From: Tetracentron sinense
Lineage: Eukaryota; Streptophyta; Magnoliopsida; Trochodendrales; Trochodendraceae
DNA length: 64,000 nt
Assembly (NCBI GenBank): GCA_015143295.1
Contig: CM026573.1
Location: forward strand, 6,126,434-6,190,433
Reading direction: 5' to 3'
Shown: positions 12,701-27,024 of the stretch, one piece after another
How the letters are laid out: each line of letters starts with the position of its first letter
Numbering within the stretch: position 1 is the first letter of the stretch
Notes under the pieces: generated by a model
What the model saw: the letters and a program-made list of their open reading frames with translations, nothing else
Databases searched by the model: none
What the model was told of the DNA's origin: nothing
Program-made: the position numbers and the translations under genes

Positions 12701-15700
12701 AATGCAAGTGAGCTTCTATCACTTGGTTAAGTAACTATTGTTTGTATTTTCATTATTTCATACATATTTATCAGCGCGCACGCCTTTTTTAACTTATAAA
12801 TTTGTTAACTCTCGTATATATGATTATAAATGTAGTTGGAGGACTTTATTTAATTTTGTTTTAGCTTATATTTGCATTAAAAAAAGGTTTTATGCAAGGT
12901 ATCCAATTTTTTCCTTATGTATCCAAGCTTTTTTTAGCATATCTTGAATTTTTCCGCTGTATCCAACCGATATGGTACCAATACGTATCCTATTTTGGAC
13001 TTACCGATACGGCAACCGATACCAATATTTTGAACCATGCATCTACCCTTGTCCTAAGCAGTGTAGTCAAGGCGTCGCATGGGTGTTGCCTAAGTGTTTT
13101 AGGACAATCATCGCGCTTGGGTGCCTCTCTAGACGGGCGGAAGTCACCTGAACCTCTTAACTGTAAGCCTATTGATAACTTTACATAAAATATCATTTAA
13201 GTAAATGAATTACTTTCATTTACTTAAGATATTTATATGTAAATAAGGGTATACCTCTTATTTGAATTCAATAAAAAGTATCTTAGAACCACATTCTTAA
13301 GAATAAAAAGTCAACTTTACAGTTCAAGAATAAAATCTATTTTTTAAGGATTAGGTTAAAATTTCAAATTGCAAATGTTAAGGCATTTCTCAAATATTAA
13401 TATTTCATAAATTCAATTACATCAAAACATTACTATAACCCAAAAGTCCAGTAAGAAAAGTCTCAAATTTTAGTTTTAAAAAATATTTTTATCTACAGGG
13501 TCAAAAAGTCAATTACAGTTCAATAGAAAAAGACTTGCATACTAGAAGTCATCATTGTGACAGGAAAATAAGTTTGTTGTTCGCATAAACAAGAAATGAG
13601 GTGGGTTATTAAATGTTAATTTGCCTAGATTTTTGACGGATACTAATGAGTCATGCTCATTGAAGCTTTAAATGAGCAGTCCCTATATAAAGATCACATG
13701 GTAGTCTTTTTTTTTTAATTTGACCATTGGATTCCAAGGTGAGTCTATTATGAGACACATGTCAAAAATTCAATTCGATCGAACGTTTTTTGACCGTCCG
13801 ATTAGACCTTAGTTTGTTAGCATTAACCCCTTAGGATTCACTAGACCCTACCTAGGCTATAGAAATGATTGATATTCCCATCTTCAATCGGATGGTCTAT
13901 AAATGTCCGATCAAGCTGATTTTTTGCCATGTATCTCTCAAGAGACGTATCTTGCATCCAACGGTTGAATTCTAGAATGACCTACCACGTGTCATGTTAT
14001 TAGGGACCGCTCATTAAAGGCTTTAACGAGCATGGCTCACTAGAATGCCACTCTGTATATATATATAAAATTAATTATTTTATCACCTAGGCAGTGCCTC
14101 ATGTAGGCAGGTCTAATCGCCTAGATGCCTTGATTACACTGTGATTAAAAGGAGTTATACAAGGTCTCCGAGCTTTTTCTAGTGGATCGAAGCATATCTT
14201 TATTTTTTTCCCGTAATCAGCACGTAACGAACCGATACTCCAATACGTAACCATAAAATCGCATATCTTATACTCGTAGTGATAGGGGGGCACAATTGAA
14301 AAGCTATATCTAGACAACCACATAATCAAGACACAAAGTGTCAATCTGATGGGATCGGATTTGGTCTTGCTCTCGTAAGACCAAACCCGTCTTGCTCTTG
14401 GTGGGCTTTCAACTTGTGGCGATAAAAAAGGGGAGAAGATATCAAATGGGAAGAAGTCAAAAAACATGGGAGAATATGAAATGACTTCTCCCTTTTTATT
14501 GCCACATGTCGGATGTTGAACCTAGGCAAGATGGTTTTGGTCTTGCAAGAGCAAGACCAAATCCAATCCCCAATCTGATATGTCTGTTCGCAACAAATTT
14601 CAGTAGAAATAGTCCACCTAGACTGTTAATAGCAATATCTTTTAAGATAAAATTTTTTGGTGGGCGTATTTTATACAACTTGAGTGAAAATTGGAGTTCC
14701 TAAGAAGAATGGTTGATTATTTGCCGCACTTAACACTATATTAGAGCAAATTACCTGATAAGCGTAGTGAGTGTGCAAATCTATTGATGACATGAAGCAA
14801 CTCTGAGAAGGATGTGTCTGAAAATAGAAATAAGGGATTAGGTATCAAGTTCTAAGAGGATCACTGAAATTCCATCAAGAAGACTGTTACTTAATAATCT
14901 ATATTATGGACAAAAATACATTTAATCACATAGGGACTCAAAGCAAAGAGGTAAAGGTCAGTCAGCAAGGTTAACTATGAAAAACATATTAACCCATCAT
15001 AAGAGCAAAAGTTACAACTACTATGACAAGCATGTTTGAGCAATATTTATGCCTTAACATAAAACTAGTGATAAAAGAAAATAATCTAACATATAACCGT
15101 AATGAATTTAAAATGCATACAAAATTTATATGTGCACCAACACATAACTGTGTGTTTCCGGGCATATCACCAACGCATATCTGTGTGTTTCCAGGAATAT
15201 ATCTGTGGACGTATTGATGCTTCTAAAATACATATCCTCTAGCATACATGTCTCCAAGTGTTTTCTTGTAGATAAGTTTGCTTTCTTTGATGTCAAAACC
15301 AGTGTCCTATTCTTCAACCCAATATTTTATTCGTTATACGTGGGGTGACAAATTTACTCATTAGACCCTCATCCAAAAAAGTGCACTTCGGAACATATAT
15401 ACACAGGTGGTACCAGCAATACAAATTTAAGTATCACAGCTAATGCTATTGCACATACTTTCTCATGCTTTGGCATGTTAGAATGCCAAAAAAAATTATC
15501 GTATTCTCTATCTTCTGATTCTTTAATTTTAGGAGCACAAAAGCCTTGCTTATGAAGTCTATCCATAGAGGCTTCCAAAATTCATGATGTGTATATAGAA
15601 CTGGTTCCTATTGAAGAAAACACCAACACTGGTACCTACATTTAAATACCTAGTTTACAACGTTCGGGGAGAAGATTTTCTCTTGTGAGTTTATATAACT

Positions 15701-18700
15701 CAGATGCATTATTATTATCACAAGATCTTTGTTGCTCTAAATTGGTTCAATTATATTGATAAAGCCAAATTTGTTACTTTATATTGTTTTACGCGATCTC
15801 TTCAATCCAAAAACTGTGAAATGACTAATAAACTAACAAATAAGGGGTGTGAAGGTTTTAAAGAAACCAACATTTGCATAGAAATTCAAGTTCAGACATC
15901 TTTTTTTTTTTTGATCAATAAACCATAAATTGCATAGAAAAGAGCACAGCTACAAAAAAGAGTTTACAAGGGTGTAAACTCAAAGAAAAGATAAAAGGTT
16001 CCCTCCAACAACCCCAAAACATCTAGCAGGACATAGACACACTCAAACCAACAAAGACCCCAAGTCCACCCTGTCTCGGCGGATGGAAACCCAATCTGCC
16101 ACTAGTCTGCGGATGCGATGACAAATGCGAGGTAGGGAAGAAGAGGAATCATCGAAGACCCTCCTATTACGCTCCCTCCAAATCGACCAAGAGATGGCAC
16201 CAGGGAGAACCGGCCAAATAGCTTCCAGCACACTATCCACACTTACCAACGACCAACAGGATAAGAAGCTCAGAAAGGAAGAAGGGAAGACCCAGTCTAC
16301 ACCTACTCGGGAAAGGAAGAAACCCCATATCTCACCCACAAAAGGACAATGTAGCAGCAGATGATCCACCGTCTCTTCCGCTTGGAGGCAAAAGAAACAA
16401 CGGTTAGCCAAACTCCACCCTCTATTTTGCAAGTGATCACATGTAAGAATTTTATTCAATGCCGCATTCCATAAGAAAAAAGATACCTTAAAGGGAATAC
16501 CTGGGTTCCACACAAGTCTATGAGGAAAAGGAGCACAATTTACTGACCATAAAGACTGAAACAAAGATCTCACTGAGAATCTGCCTGCGTTGCCTCTGGA
16601 CCAAATCCTAATATCTCTGCCTTGAAGACTCAAAGGGGGGCTCCTAAGGCGAAGAAGAAGCCGCCCCAACTCCTCTATTTCCAAGTCATTCAGATCTCGC
16701 CTCAAGATTGGGCACCACACCACCCCCGCACTACCTAACTCGGCATAGCTCCCCACTAAGGCATCTGGATCAGCCGCTAATCGGAACAAGTTTTGAAAGT
16801 CATCTTCTAACTTGACGGGGCCACACCATAAGTCTTTCCAGAACCGAACCTCTAACCCTACCCCCACCTTAAACCTAAAGTTGGGTAAGACAAGATGGGC
16901 TACTGCCATAATACCTTTCCAAAGCCCAACACCATGAGAACACTTGACTCTACTCGGTAACCAACATGAAACCTCTCCGTATTTGGCCACAATAACTGAC
17001 CTCCAAAGGCTCTCCCTCTCCTCACCAAACCTCCACACCCATTTCCCTAAGAGGGCTCTATTCATCTTCACTAAGGGTTTGATGTTAAGGCCTCCCCCAA
17101 CCTTGGGACGACAAATGCTATCCCAAGCAACCAAATGATACTTAAATTCATCATCCTTACCCTTCCAAAGGAATTCCCTTTGCAATCTCTCGAGAGACAT
17201 AGCAACTGAACTCGGAATGGTAAAGTTAGACAAGAAATATGTGGGAAGACTGTTGAGGGTACTTTTGATAAGGGTAAGTTTCCCACCTTTGGACAGACAA
17301 GACGATTTCCACCCTGAAAGACGCGAGGCAAATCTCTCCTGGACCGGAGCCCACACCGATTTGGCTTTAAAGCCCGCCCCTAAGGGCATACCCAAGTAAA
17401 CAGAAGGGAGAGACCCTACTCTACAACCTAGATAGGCTGCTAGCCGATCAATCTCCACCACCTCCCCCACCGGCACAATTTCAGATTTACCCAAGTTTAC
17501 CCTAAGACCAGAAACAGCTTCAAAGCACCTTAGAAGGCATCTAATGGCTACCAAGTTTAGGCCCGACACACCACAAAAAATTAGGGTGTCGTCCGCAAAT
17601 TGGAGATGGGAAATGCAGAGATTATCTTTTCCAATCGAGAAACCATCAAAGACAGGGCCATTGGCACGACTAAGCATTCGACTGAGAGCCTCAGACACAA
17701 TGACAAAGAGAAAAGGAGATAGCGGGTCCCCTTGCCTCAAACCCCTAGAACTATGAAAATAGCCCTCAGAGCATCCATTTATGAGAATTGAAAAGGAAAC
17801 CGAGGAAATGCACACCTTCATCCAATGCCGCCATTTATATCCAAATCCCAATCTCCTCATAACATAATCCAAGAATTCCCAATTCACATGATCATATGCT
17901 TTTTCTAGGTCGATTTTGCATAGAATCCCTGGAACCTTCGACCTGATGCGCTCATCCAGACATTCATTAGCAATCAAAATCCCATCTATGATCTGTCGAC
18001 CCCCCACAAACGCACCTTGCTCCGGGGAGATAATGGAACCCATGACAGCCTTGAGTCGAACTGCCAATACTTTGGATATGATTTTGTACACACTCCCCAG
18101 AAGGCTAATAGGACGGAAATCCCTCAATTCCACGGCTCCCTCTTTCTTTGGAATCAACACCAAAAATGTGCTATTGAGAACTTTGTCAAAGCGGCCCGAA
18201 TTGAATAGTTCCCTAAGCACTTCCAACAGATCATAACCCACAATGTCCCAACATACTCGATAGAACTCAATAGTGAAGCCATCCGGACCTGGGGCCTTGT
18301 CCCCAACCATGTCTCTAACAACAGCCGTGAGTTCCTCCAACTCAAAAGGGGCCTCCAAGGCCGCCCTTTGCTCAGGAGATATGGTAGCAAAAGAGAGGTT
18401 ATCTAGCTTAGGACGCCACTCTTCCTTTTCCTTATATAACTCTTGACAGAAAGAGACGACACTATCTGCAATCTCCTTCTGCCCCTCTCGCCATATCCCA
18501 TCAACTTGAAGCTTGGAAATGAAATTTCTTTTCTTATGGGAGTTGGCCGTTCTATGGAAGAATTTTGTATTTCTATCCCCTTCTTTAAGCCAGCGCACCC
18601 GCGATTTCTGTTTCCAACTAATCTCTTCCATCCTCAAGACCCGTAGGTATTCTGCCTTCTTCTCCTCTTTGGCACGGATTTCTTCATTGGATAGGACGCC

Positions 18701-21700
18701 CAATTCCTCAAAATTATCAATCTCTCCAATGTCCTTGAGAAGAGATGCTATTCTTGTCTGGACATTTCCGAATATCTCTCTATTCCACTCCTTAAGCTTG
18801 ATTTTGAGGGCTTTGAGCTTAAGCCCAAACCGAGTGCTGGCAGACCCCCACCCTATAATGTCATGCCATACTCCTGCCACTACTGCCTTAAATCGATCAT
18901 CCTCAAGCCACATGTTTTCAAATCGAAATGGCGAGGGCCCCCCTTTGAAATTACCCGACTCCAACATAATTGGAACATGATCCGAGGTAGGTCGAGGGAG
19001 GGCATTCTGAATGATGTTCGGGAAGTGAGCTTCCCAAGCCGGACTAAGAAGGAATCTATCAAGTCTACTGGCCCTCAAGTTGGAAGCTGATTGGGACCAA
19101 GTAAATCGAGCCCCTCGTAACGGAATATCAATCAACTCCTGGCGAAAAATGAATTCCCCAAAGCGTCGCATCTTGGCGTTGAACACACACCCTCCTTTTC
19201 TTTCCCTCAGAGACCTGATGCTATTAAAATCTCCTCCTAGACACCACGGAGCCTCCCATCTGACACTCACATCATCGAGTTCAGACCAGAACACAGAATC
19301 ATCCGAACCCCCCGATGGGCCATACACTCCAGAGAAGACCCATTTAAAATCGTCGCCTACTAGGTGACATAGGATTGATATCGAATAGGCCCCTAGTTCG
19401 GATTCAATTACCTCCATCCTTGACTTATCCCAAAGAAGAAGAATCCCCCCTGATGCCCCTAAGGATGGAATGACAAGCCACTCCGGTGTTGAACCGTCCC
19501 ATAAATCCCGGATAGTGTTGTCCGAAACCTCTTCTAATTTTGTCTCCTGAATACACACAATCATAGGTTTCTTAGTCTTCACAAAAGCCTTTAAAGCAAC
19601 CTGTTTCTCTTCAAGACCCAATCCCCTAACATTCCAAGACAGAATAGAAGGACCTAACATCTAGGAACTCGGCGACCCCTCCCTGCACTCGGGTTAGAAG
19701 ACACAACTCTAGACGAAGGGCGATCATAGTTAACATGGCACTCCAACCTTCTCCTCTCCGAGGCTGTGATAATACCCTCACCTATGTTTGGACCTGGACT
19801 GCTAGGATTTATCCCCCCAACCCGGAATAGTTCAAGTCTCTGAAATAGAGCCCTCGCTTCCCCTTCATGACCCTCAAAGGACAGACCTAGAAACTTACCA
19901 ATCGGTTCCATATGACGAACAACCCAATCAGAGGTCTCAGCAGGCTCTGGAATAGGATCCGACTTAGGGCTCCCCCTGGCAAACACTAGAATCTGTGACC
20001 ACAGGCACTGACGCTGGCAACAACGTGACCTCAGAGTTGATACATGTAACCAGACCTAGGGCATTCCTTGCCCCACACCTTTCCTCATCGACAAGTGGTA
20101 TCATAACTCCATGTGACGGCAGAATTGAATTGAAATCCTCATGAGATGATACTTGAAAACTCCCACTACCAACCCTATCCATACCTTGGACCGGGAGGGC
20201 AGTAGGAGAAGAGGGAGAAGGCGTACCTGACACAGGATTGAATGTTGGAGGAGTCTGCTGATACTTGTCCCTGCTTCTCTGACGAGATTGTGAAGACTCT
20301 TGGGGACTATCCTTATCCGAGTAAACTTTAGATTGAGTCTGAACCTTTCTTCCCGGCATTACTTCCTCAAAACAAGTTAGACCCGAGCTTGTGTGAAAAT
20401 GCTTGGGACTGATAAGCTCTGATCTGGCAATGTCTGGCGAGTCTGAATCTTGCAAAGCAGAAGTTGGAGACTGACTCCTCCTTACATCAGCCAGCAACTC
20501 CGAGATAGAACCCCGAGGAAGATGGGTGGCATCTACATACAATGCTGCCGTATTCGGAGGCGATTGACCATCAGCCACCCTTACCTTCCTGAAGCCATCT
20601 GCTCTGGGTCAGCTCCATCCGTGGTTCCTTCCGAAGTTTCTGCTACTGAAGATGCCCCATCAGCTTGCTTGCTAGATGCAGGATGTAGTGTCATCCCAGT
20701 TATAGGGGAACTAATGAACTGAGGTTGAAGATCCAATAGTACCTCCCGAGATGCCAGAGAGGATTCGTTTTTAACAGAAAGATGTACTTCATTCAAAACA
20801 CGCAGTTGTTGCTAGTTCAAATATGCACATATCTATAAAGAATCAGATGTGGAACAGTACAAGTAGATGTGATTGGATATATCCTCATGATTGCTATTCT
20901 TGCTTCTTCGAGTATCAAATTCTGTTTGTCAGCCTAATTTTATTACATGGTGTAGAAAATAAGAAGTTATTAAAGCAATGATATATGTGATGATAAGCCT
21001 ATAACCGTTAATACTTCCTCTCTCACAGCCATGGATTGGTTACTGTTCAACTCCGACCTCTTAACAGACATTATACCTCAATGTTCAAGTATTTCCTGAC
21101 TATGAACGCACCTTTAATAGAACATACGAAAAAATAGAAAAAAGAAATTGACTTCAGATGGATCTGGGGACTTGTAAAGCAGTAAAAAGACCATGTGATT
21201 GTTAATGCCAAGCACCTAAAAGAAAAATTATCCTTGCAAATATGTTAATTCATAAACTTGCACATGAATGACTGCAATAATATTTATACATAAATATACA
21301 TGAATCACCAAGCTAAGAGATGCTTTATTAAAAGTCTTTCTTGAAGATAGTCGAAGCCTCCCATTGTGCAAGGGATGTGGCAGCTCTATCTCCGGGATTC
21401 AACTTAGCTCGGATTCACTTGAGTCTATCCCTACAAGCTTGCATTGCTTGGCGGAAGACGGTGATACCCAACCTCCTTTAGAATGCCCATTTTAAAATAA
21501 AATATTAAATTATATATAGCCCCATCTAATCAGGAAATTTCAGTTTCATAAGGTTAAAGAACACTCACCAAATCAGAATTTAATTTGATAAATCTGTCAC
21601 AAAATTGATAGAGTTTCCCCTTAGAATATGGAGTTTCGGGTTGATGGATTAGCCCAATTAAGGACTGATCCAAAAATGACTATCCGATCGGACAATCTCA

Positions 21701-24700
21701 AGTTTCTAGTCAATTAGGATGGCCCAAAGGTCTGTCCAATTAGTCTAGACGAGAGACAATCCATTTGGATTGTCAAACAAATTGATCCAGAAGTCTGTAT
21801 AAATGGCAGTCCAATTTGATCAATCTAATAGGTCCAAACTGATTAGTCTGATCCCAAGAGATATCAGTCATTATATCAAGACATAGTCCGATTTGACTTA
21901 TCAAAGAGAATGGAAGAGAAGACAAGATTAAATCGAATTCTAGCCGAAACCAATTCCACTAACTAGTTACAGCCAGAGTTCCGACTGGTTTCAATTTCTT
22001 ACGGACAGAGCTCTGACAGGTTTCAATTTCTCACGGACAGAGCTTCAGCGGGTCTAATATTCTCAACCTTAAGCTCTTTTCTCTATCCAACATATATAGA
22101 GGCTTAAGACCCAAGAAAAACCAAGAGACAAAAGAGTTGCATGATTTAAGATTTAATTAAATGTAATAATTATATTCAATACATAGGCTGCACAAGTTTC
22201 AAGAATTCTTCCACCAACTCCTTAACACACGACTCTTGGTTTTCCACATTTGGCTATGATCCAATACAAGTGTATATGAGATACACCGAATCAAAACTCT
22301 ATCACTAAAGGCAAAACATCAATAATATAATTTGTTTTAAAATCAAATCAAATCAAATCCAACAAGGATCAAGACAAACATTGAAACTAAAGAAGTAAGC
22401 ATAAAGACACGGACAGCACAAAGCAGCAGTGAATCAAATTATGAAGGCATCTTTAAAGCTTGCTTTCAGAGAAGTGTTAACACAAGTAACAAACAAGCAT
22501 AATAATTGAAAAAATGCCTACATGGATCCAGCCTACAGGAACAAGGGACTGCTCTTCTTGTATGGCAAAAATCTCCTCCTCCTTTATAGCTTGACACTGT
22601 CATTCAGCATGATTTGTTAATTGAAAAAACATAAACATATCAGCAGCTTGAATTACTAGGTATTGGTCCTGTCAGAGAACATGGGCAGGTAAAATTTTGC
22701 ACGAAATCACGATGAGTAGAGGAAGTCCCTGGGGACTTACAAAATTTGAAGTCGATTCCTGCTTAGGTACTATCAGGGTGGTTACATAGAAGGTTCCCTT
22801 CTTCTGGATACAGGGAAAGAAAAAAAAATATTTCAGTTTAAACTTAATATGCCAATCCTCTTTCATCCCATCCCTAGTTCCTTACCACTCGAGAAAAGAA
22901 ACGGAAGAAGACAGAATAACAAGAGGTTAAAAAAAGGCTGAAGAAAAAGATGGAAACAGTTGTTTGTCACTCTTCCTCATGCCATGTCATATATGGATTG
23001 TCCACCTTGTCCAATTGACAGGCCCCATTTAGTAGAATGACATATCCAAGGACCACATGGATGAATGTGGCCAGGAATGAATAAATAAATTGTTATTTGA
23101 AGAACCATTAGGCATTTTTATAACAATTGAAAAGAATGTGATTTATTGGCTTGTTAGGATCACTTGACTGAGATGATACCAGAGAGTGTTGATCTTTTAG
23201 GTCAGACTCGTCAATTGGAAAGTCCTGTGCACCCATATGTCAGGCACAATGAGGAATGACGGACAATTATTATGAGAAACGTGAAAATAACTGCTTCCAT
23301 AATAACATAAAGCTAAATATCTCGTGCATGAACCAGTGCCTGGATCTTACTAGGAAAGCACCAAGAATCCCACATGTCTCTAGATCCTTGTTTGTGTTAT
23401 CCCTAGCAAGTTCAAGAAAGTCTTCCATCAACCTCGCTGACTGAGAAAAAGAAGAACATTAGACTTATTAGCCATTTGTTTCTCCAAGGTAAACACATGG
23501 AACCATACAACCACAAAAAAATGATAAGTTTAGGTAAGTGAAGATAAAGACTGGCAACCATAAGAGAAGGAAATAAAACACAACTGAAAGTTCTTGAGTG
23601 CTTACTATATGTACATCTTGAAGGTCCTTAGATCCTGATGACTCGCTGAATGAAGAGTTTGAATGGCCATGTCTTGAATCAGCAGCAGTGATATGTGAAA
23701 CATGGGCAGCATTAGGCACATTGTGTATGAAAGATCTTACAGGAGAAGGGGAAGATTGTGTAACAAAATGTACATTGATGCCCCAACAATCCTTGGCAGT
23801 CATAGAGGAGGTTGAACAAAAGGAGTCAACTGGTGAGTAACTAGTACTAGAATCCACCATTGTAACAGATGCCAATCCAATATTTTCTTCATTGACGCTG
23901 CTGAAGCTGTGATATATCATAACAAGTAATTAATATGGGATACTGATCTTAGTAACCCAAACCTCCTAACCTGCTACTCGCTCCCACTCTCAAACCTCGC
24001 TCTCACCTCGAGAGCTTGATTTCAACTTTTGAAAACCTCGCTCTCACCTAGAGAGTGTTGTTTTTTGTGTAAAGTTTCATTTTTATCCCAACTTTTTATG
24101 TTAAATGGGGTATATTTTGTCATTTTTCTTTGTAGGGTAGAAGATTCATGTAAGATTTGATAATTATTGGTGATCTTGTAATTGAATTTTGGACGACACA
24201 TTTAATATATCAATAGTCATCTTATTTATTGTGACTACAAATTTGAATGATGAATGATTTTATCAATTCCTTCTTATAGTTTAGAAAGTATAAAAGATAT
24301 ATATAGTGACACTCCGGAGGCGCTCTTGATCCTATCCTAAATTAAAATTTGACGCTCTCACGCTCTCCCTCCCACTCCCGCTCTCGCTACCGCTTTGGTT
24401 ACTTAGGTACTGACAAATAGTTTTATAGAGTGTGCTTATTAGAATCTAATTATACCTCTTTTTGCCAGTTTCCCCTAGGCTCCCTAAGGACGAAAAATTT
24501 TCTTGAACAGGAAAAAAATTATACCTCTGACTTTTTGTTTCTGCTTTAGCACAATATTTGACCTGCAGGACAATTTAAAGCTCATAAGAAACAACTCATT
24601 TACAAATTGCTTGGAATGAATTTGGATGAAAGAATAGCAATCCCTCCAGTGGAAGTACTAATCTTTGAAAGACTAATAAACTCCTTCCAAATGTATTAAG

Positions 24701-26982
24701 GGAGAGTTAGTTACTAAGGTTATGTCATATTTGATGCAATAAAGTACTAACCCTATTGCATGAATACCATTTTCATCTTAAGATATATCAAGTTATCAAC
24801 CACATAGAAAATTTGACAAAATATATTGCCACTCTCCAGTCCTAAATGATGTGACATATTTACATCAACACCCCTCAACAAACATAACCCACTTAAATCA
24901 ATATCCACAGAAAACTGATGGTAGAATTAGATTATTGAAACAAGTGTTACTTAGGCACTTTAGTTTTCCCAAATTTTGTCGTGTCAGCACCTTGACACGA
25001 CACGACACGACACGACAGTCCATGGCATGGCACGACACTCCATGACACGGCACAACACTCCTTGGTACGTGTCTATACCATGCCATGGTGACGTCAACAT
25101 TATAGCTAGGCATGTGTTGTTTCATGTATGCCGTGTCATTTTAAAAATACAATATATTGGATTGCTATGAACTTTTTGTCAAGTTGTCACTATTTTGGAA
25201 ATATAGAGGAAAAACTTACTAGGAGAGCAGCGATGCCAATGACGATCAATAGGGGACATCTTTCTCTCTCTCTTCTTGTTGCTCATTTCTATTTTATTTA
25301 CAACTTCCAAGTATTTTTTTATAACTTTGGAATATACTTTTTTAAAAATTGGGAATAGGTGGTCCCCCCTCTCTCTATTCTTCTTATAATTTTTTTAAAA
25401 TTTTGAGTTATATATAAATATATAATCATTTTAAAAAATCTATACGTTCGTACCGCCGTATTGAGATTTTCATAGCTTGTCGTGCCGAACACCTCTAGAC
25501 ACCTGGACACTTGGCACCTATACCACGTGCCTAGGTAAAACTAATTGAAACCGTTTAAGAGAGAATAAAGAAGAGAATGAAGAACCAAAATGTGGACAAC
25601 CATGTAGCGGCATCACAAGTACCCAAGATGCTTTATGGACACTGAAAAACTTTTGTGGCCTTCAAGAAGTTCTAGTTTCTCAATGACTATATATATATAT
25701 ATATAGTCATCAGTTAGTTTCTCAATAAATATTGCCTTAAGTAATTCAAATAATATAGATAACCAGAATTCCAAAGTGTACATGTTAGTGGGAATCTTTC
25801 TTTTCCTTTCCATTTTTTTCCCAATATGATTATTGATTTTTTTTTTCAGTTAATACATTCAAAGCACACACCTTTATAGCACACTTTGGCAGTCCATCAG
25901 ATAGTAAAATTCTGAAATCATTAAGGGATGCACTGTTTCACCTTCCTCTCGCTTAAGTTTGAAAGGGCATAATTCTTTTGAGACTGCAAATCATTTCCCA
26001 CTGTAGGCTTCAAAACTTTCAGTTCTTTGACAAACTCCTGGTATATCTGAATAATATTGAACAAGTGATCAAAATTATAAAAAATTCACTCCCAATATCT
26101 TTAACTCACAGATTCAAAATATTAATGATTATATTTGATTTGAACTCGGAACAAGTGATGCACTAAAAATACTTCGACAAACTCTCGTCATAAGATCTGT
26201 TTTCTGCCCAGCACAATTCTCAACTTAAATTAAAATAAGATTTAAAAAAAATACAGACCTAACTGTATACCTTGTTATGATGTAGCTTTTCTTTCAACAA
26301 GTAGGTTGAGTAATTCTGATGCTGAGGTATAACCTCAGAGAGACTGTGAATGCAGATTAGAAACAATGTTAGCTTTAAAGGTTTTTCATTCTCACATGGG
26401 TTCTTTACAAACAAAGCATAGGTCCTATTTTACTCATTAAATTTGGAAACTACAGTAAGGAAGAACAGATTTTTGACCATAGTCACAAAGTCGGAGTTTG
26501 GTAATTACTCAGCTACGGAAAAATTAGAAAAAAATCGGGAAAATGTCTTGCAAGATAAGGAAAAATAATACATATTATGAAACATTATAAATGAATATAT
26601 TCCTATAGTATATATTTATTCGGGTCGTTTTTAAAGTTTTGTGAATAATTCACATTTAATTAGCAAAATTTGTGACTTTTTGAAAAAGATGTGCTTTATT
26701 GAAAAAGTCATGAATACTTCGTGAATAAATCGTTTCACGAAAGCTTTGCAAATTATTCGGGACTTTTTGAGAGGAAACAAAAAGAACTTTTTTTTGGAAG
26801 GAAGAAAAGAAAAAGAACTTTGTTACTACGGTTATGACTAGGGGCGGAGCCAAGGGCGGGGAGGGACATGCCCCCACTCCCACCAATTTTTTTAAAATGT
26901 TATTATATTGTACTTATAAATTTTTTTTAAAAATACATAAATATCCAAAATTTTATATAGAGTGGCCCCCCAAAAAAATATT

Positions 26983-27024
<42 letters not shown>

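Larger units (their letters stand above)
11040..13039 (+). mobile_element. hAT-like transposon remnant in AMSH2 intron 10
   Basis: The putative ends are inverted repeats: CATGGTTTAACATTTTGGTA at the left, and on the minus strand CATGGTTCAAAATATTGGTA from the right. Inside are a BED-type zinc finger start and a possible C-terminal exon (separate entries). Degenerate GATACGTATCG-rich tracts (11030-11290, 12040-12260, 12960-13030) form subterminal repeats. The catalytic middle of a transposase is missing, so this would be a deletion derivative. No clear 8-bp TSD was found, so the limits are tentative. Confidence 0.6.
15901..20800 (-). mobile_element. L1-type LINE, 5'-truncated, in AMSH2 intron 9
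   Basis: The poly(A) tail appears as a T run at 15901-15912. Going inward on the minus strand come a 3' UTR of about 130 bp, ORF2 (19660-16043) and the 3' part of ORF1 (to about 20796). The element has the same transcriptional sense as AMSH2. The 5' end is not sharply defined and the N-terminal part of ORF1 is missing. I could not find an exact TSD: the sequence before the T run (TTCAAGTTCAGACATC) has only weak matches near 20810 and 21144. Confidence 0.9.

Noticed and set aside
19080..19367. plus-strand frames overlapping the LINE
   Set aside because: Antisense shadows of LINE ORF2; no domain of their own.
15901..21170. TSD of the LINE near 20810 or 21144
   Set aside because: Matches to the sequence before the T run need several mismatches or gaps, so the 5' boundary is left open.
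23468..23920. 150-codon minus-strand frame as a separate small gene
   Set aside because: Its first two thirds is AMSH2 exon 6 (23906-23606); the rest is intron read past the donor.
24989..25080. CRISPR-like array of short repeats
   Set aside because: The repeats are a 5-base microsatellite without spacers, in a plant intron.
25866..25912. possible AMSH2 exon between exons 4 and 5
   Set aside because: It has acceptor- and donor-like ends, but the required phase contains a stop; exon 4 joins exon 5 in frame without it.
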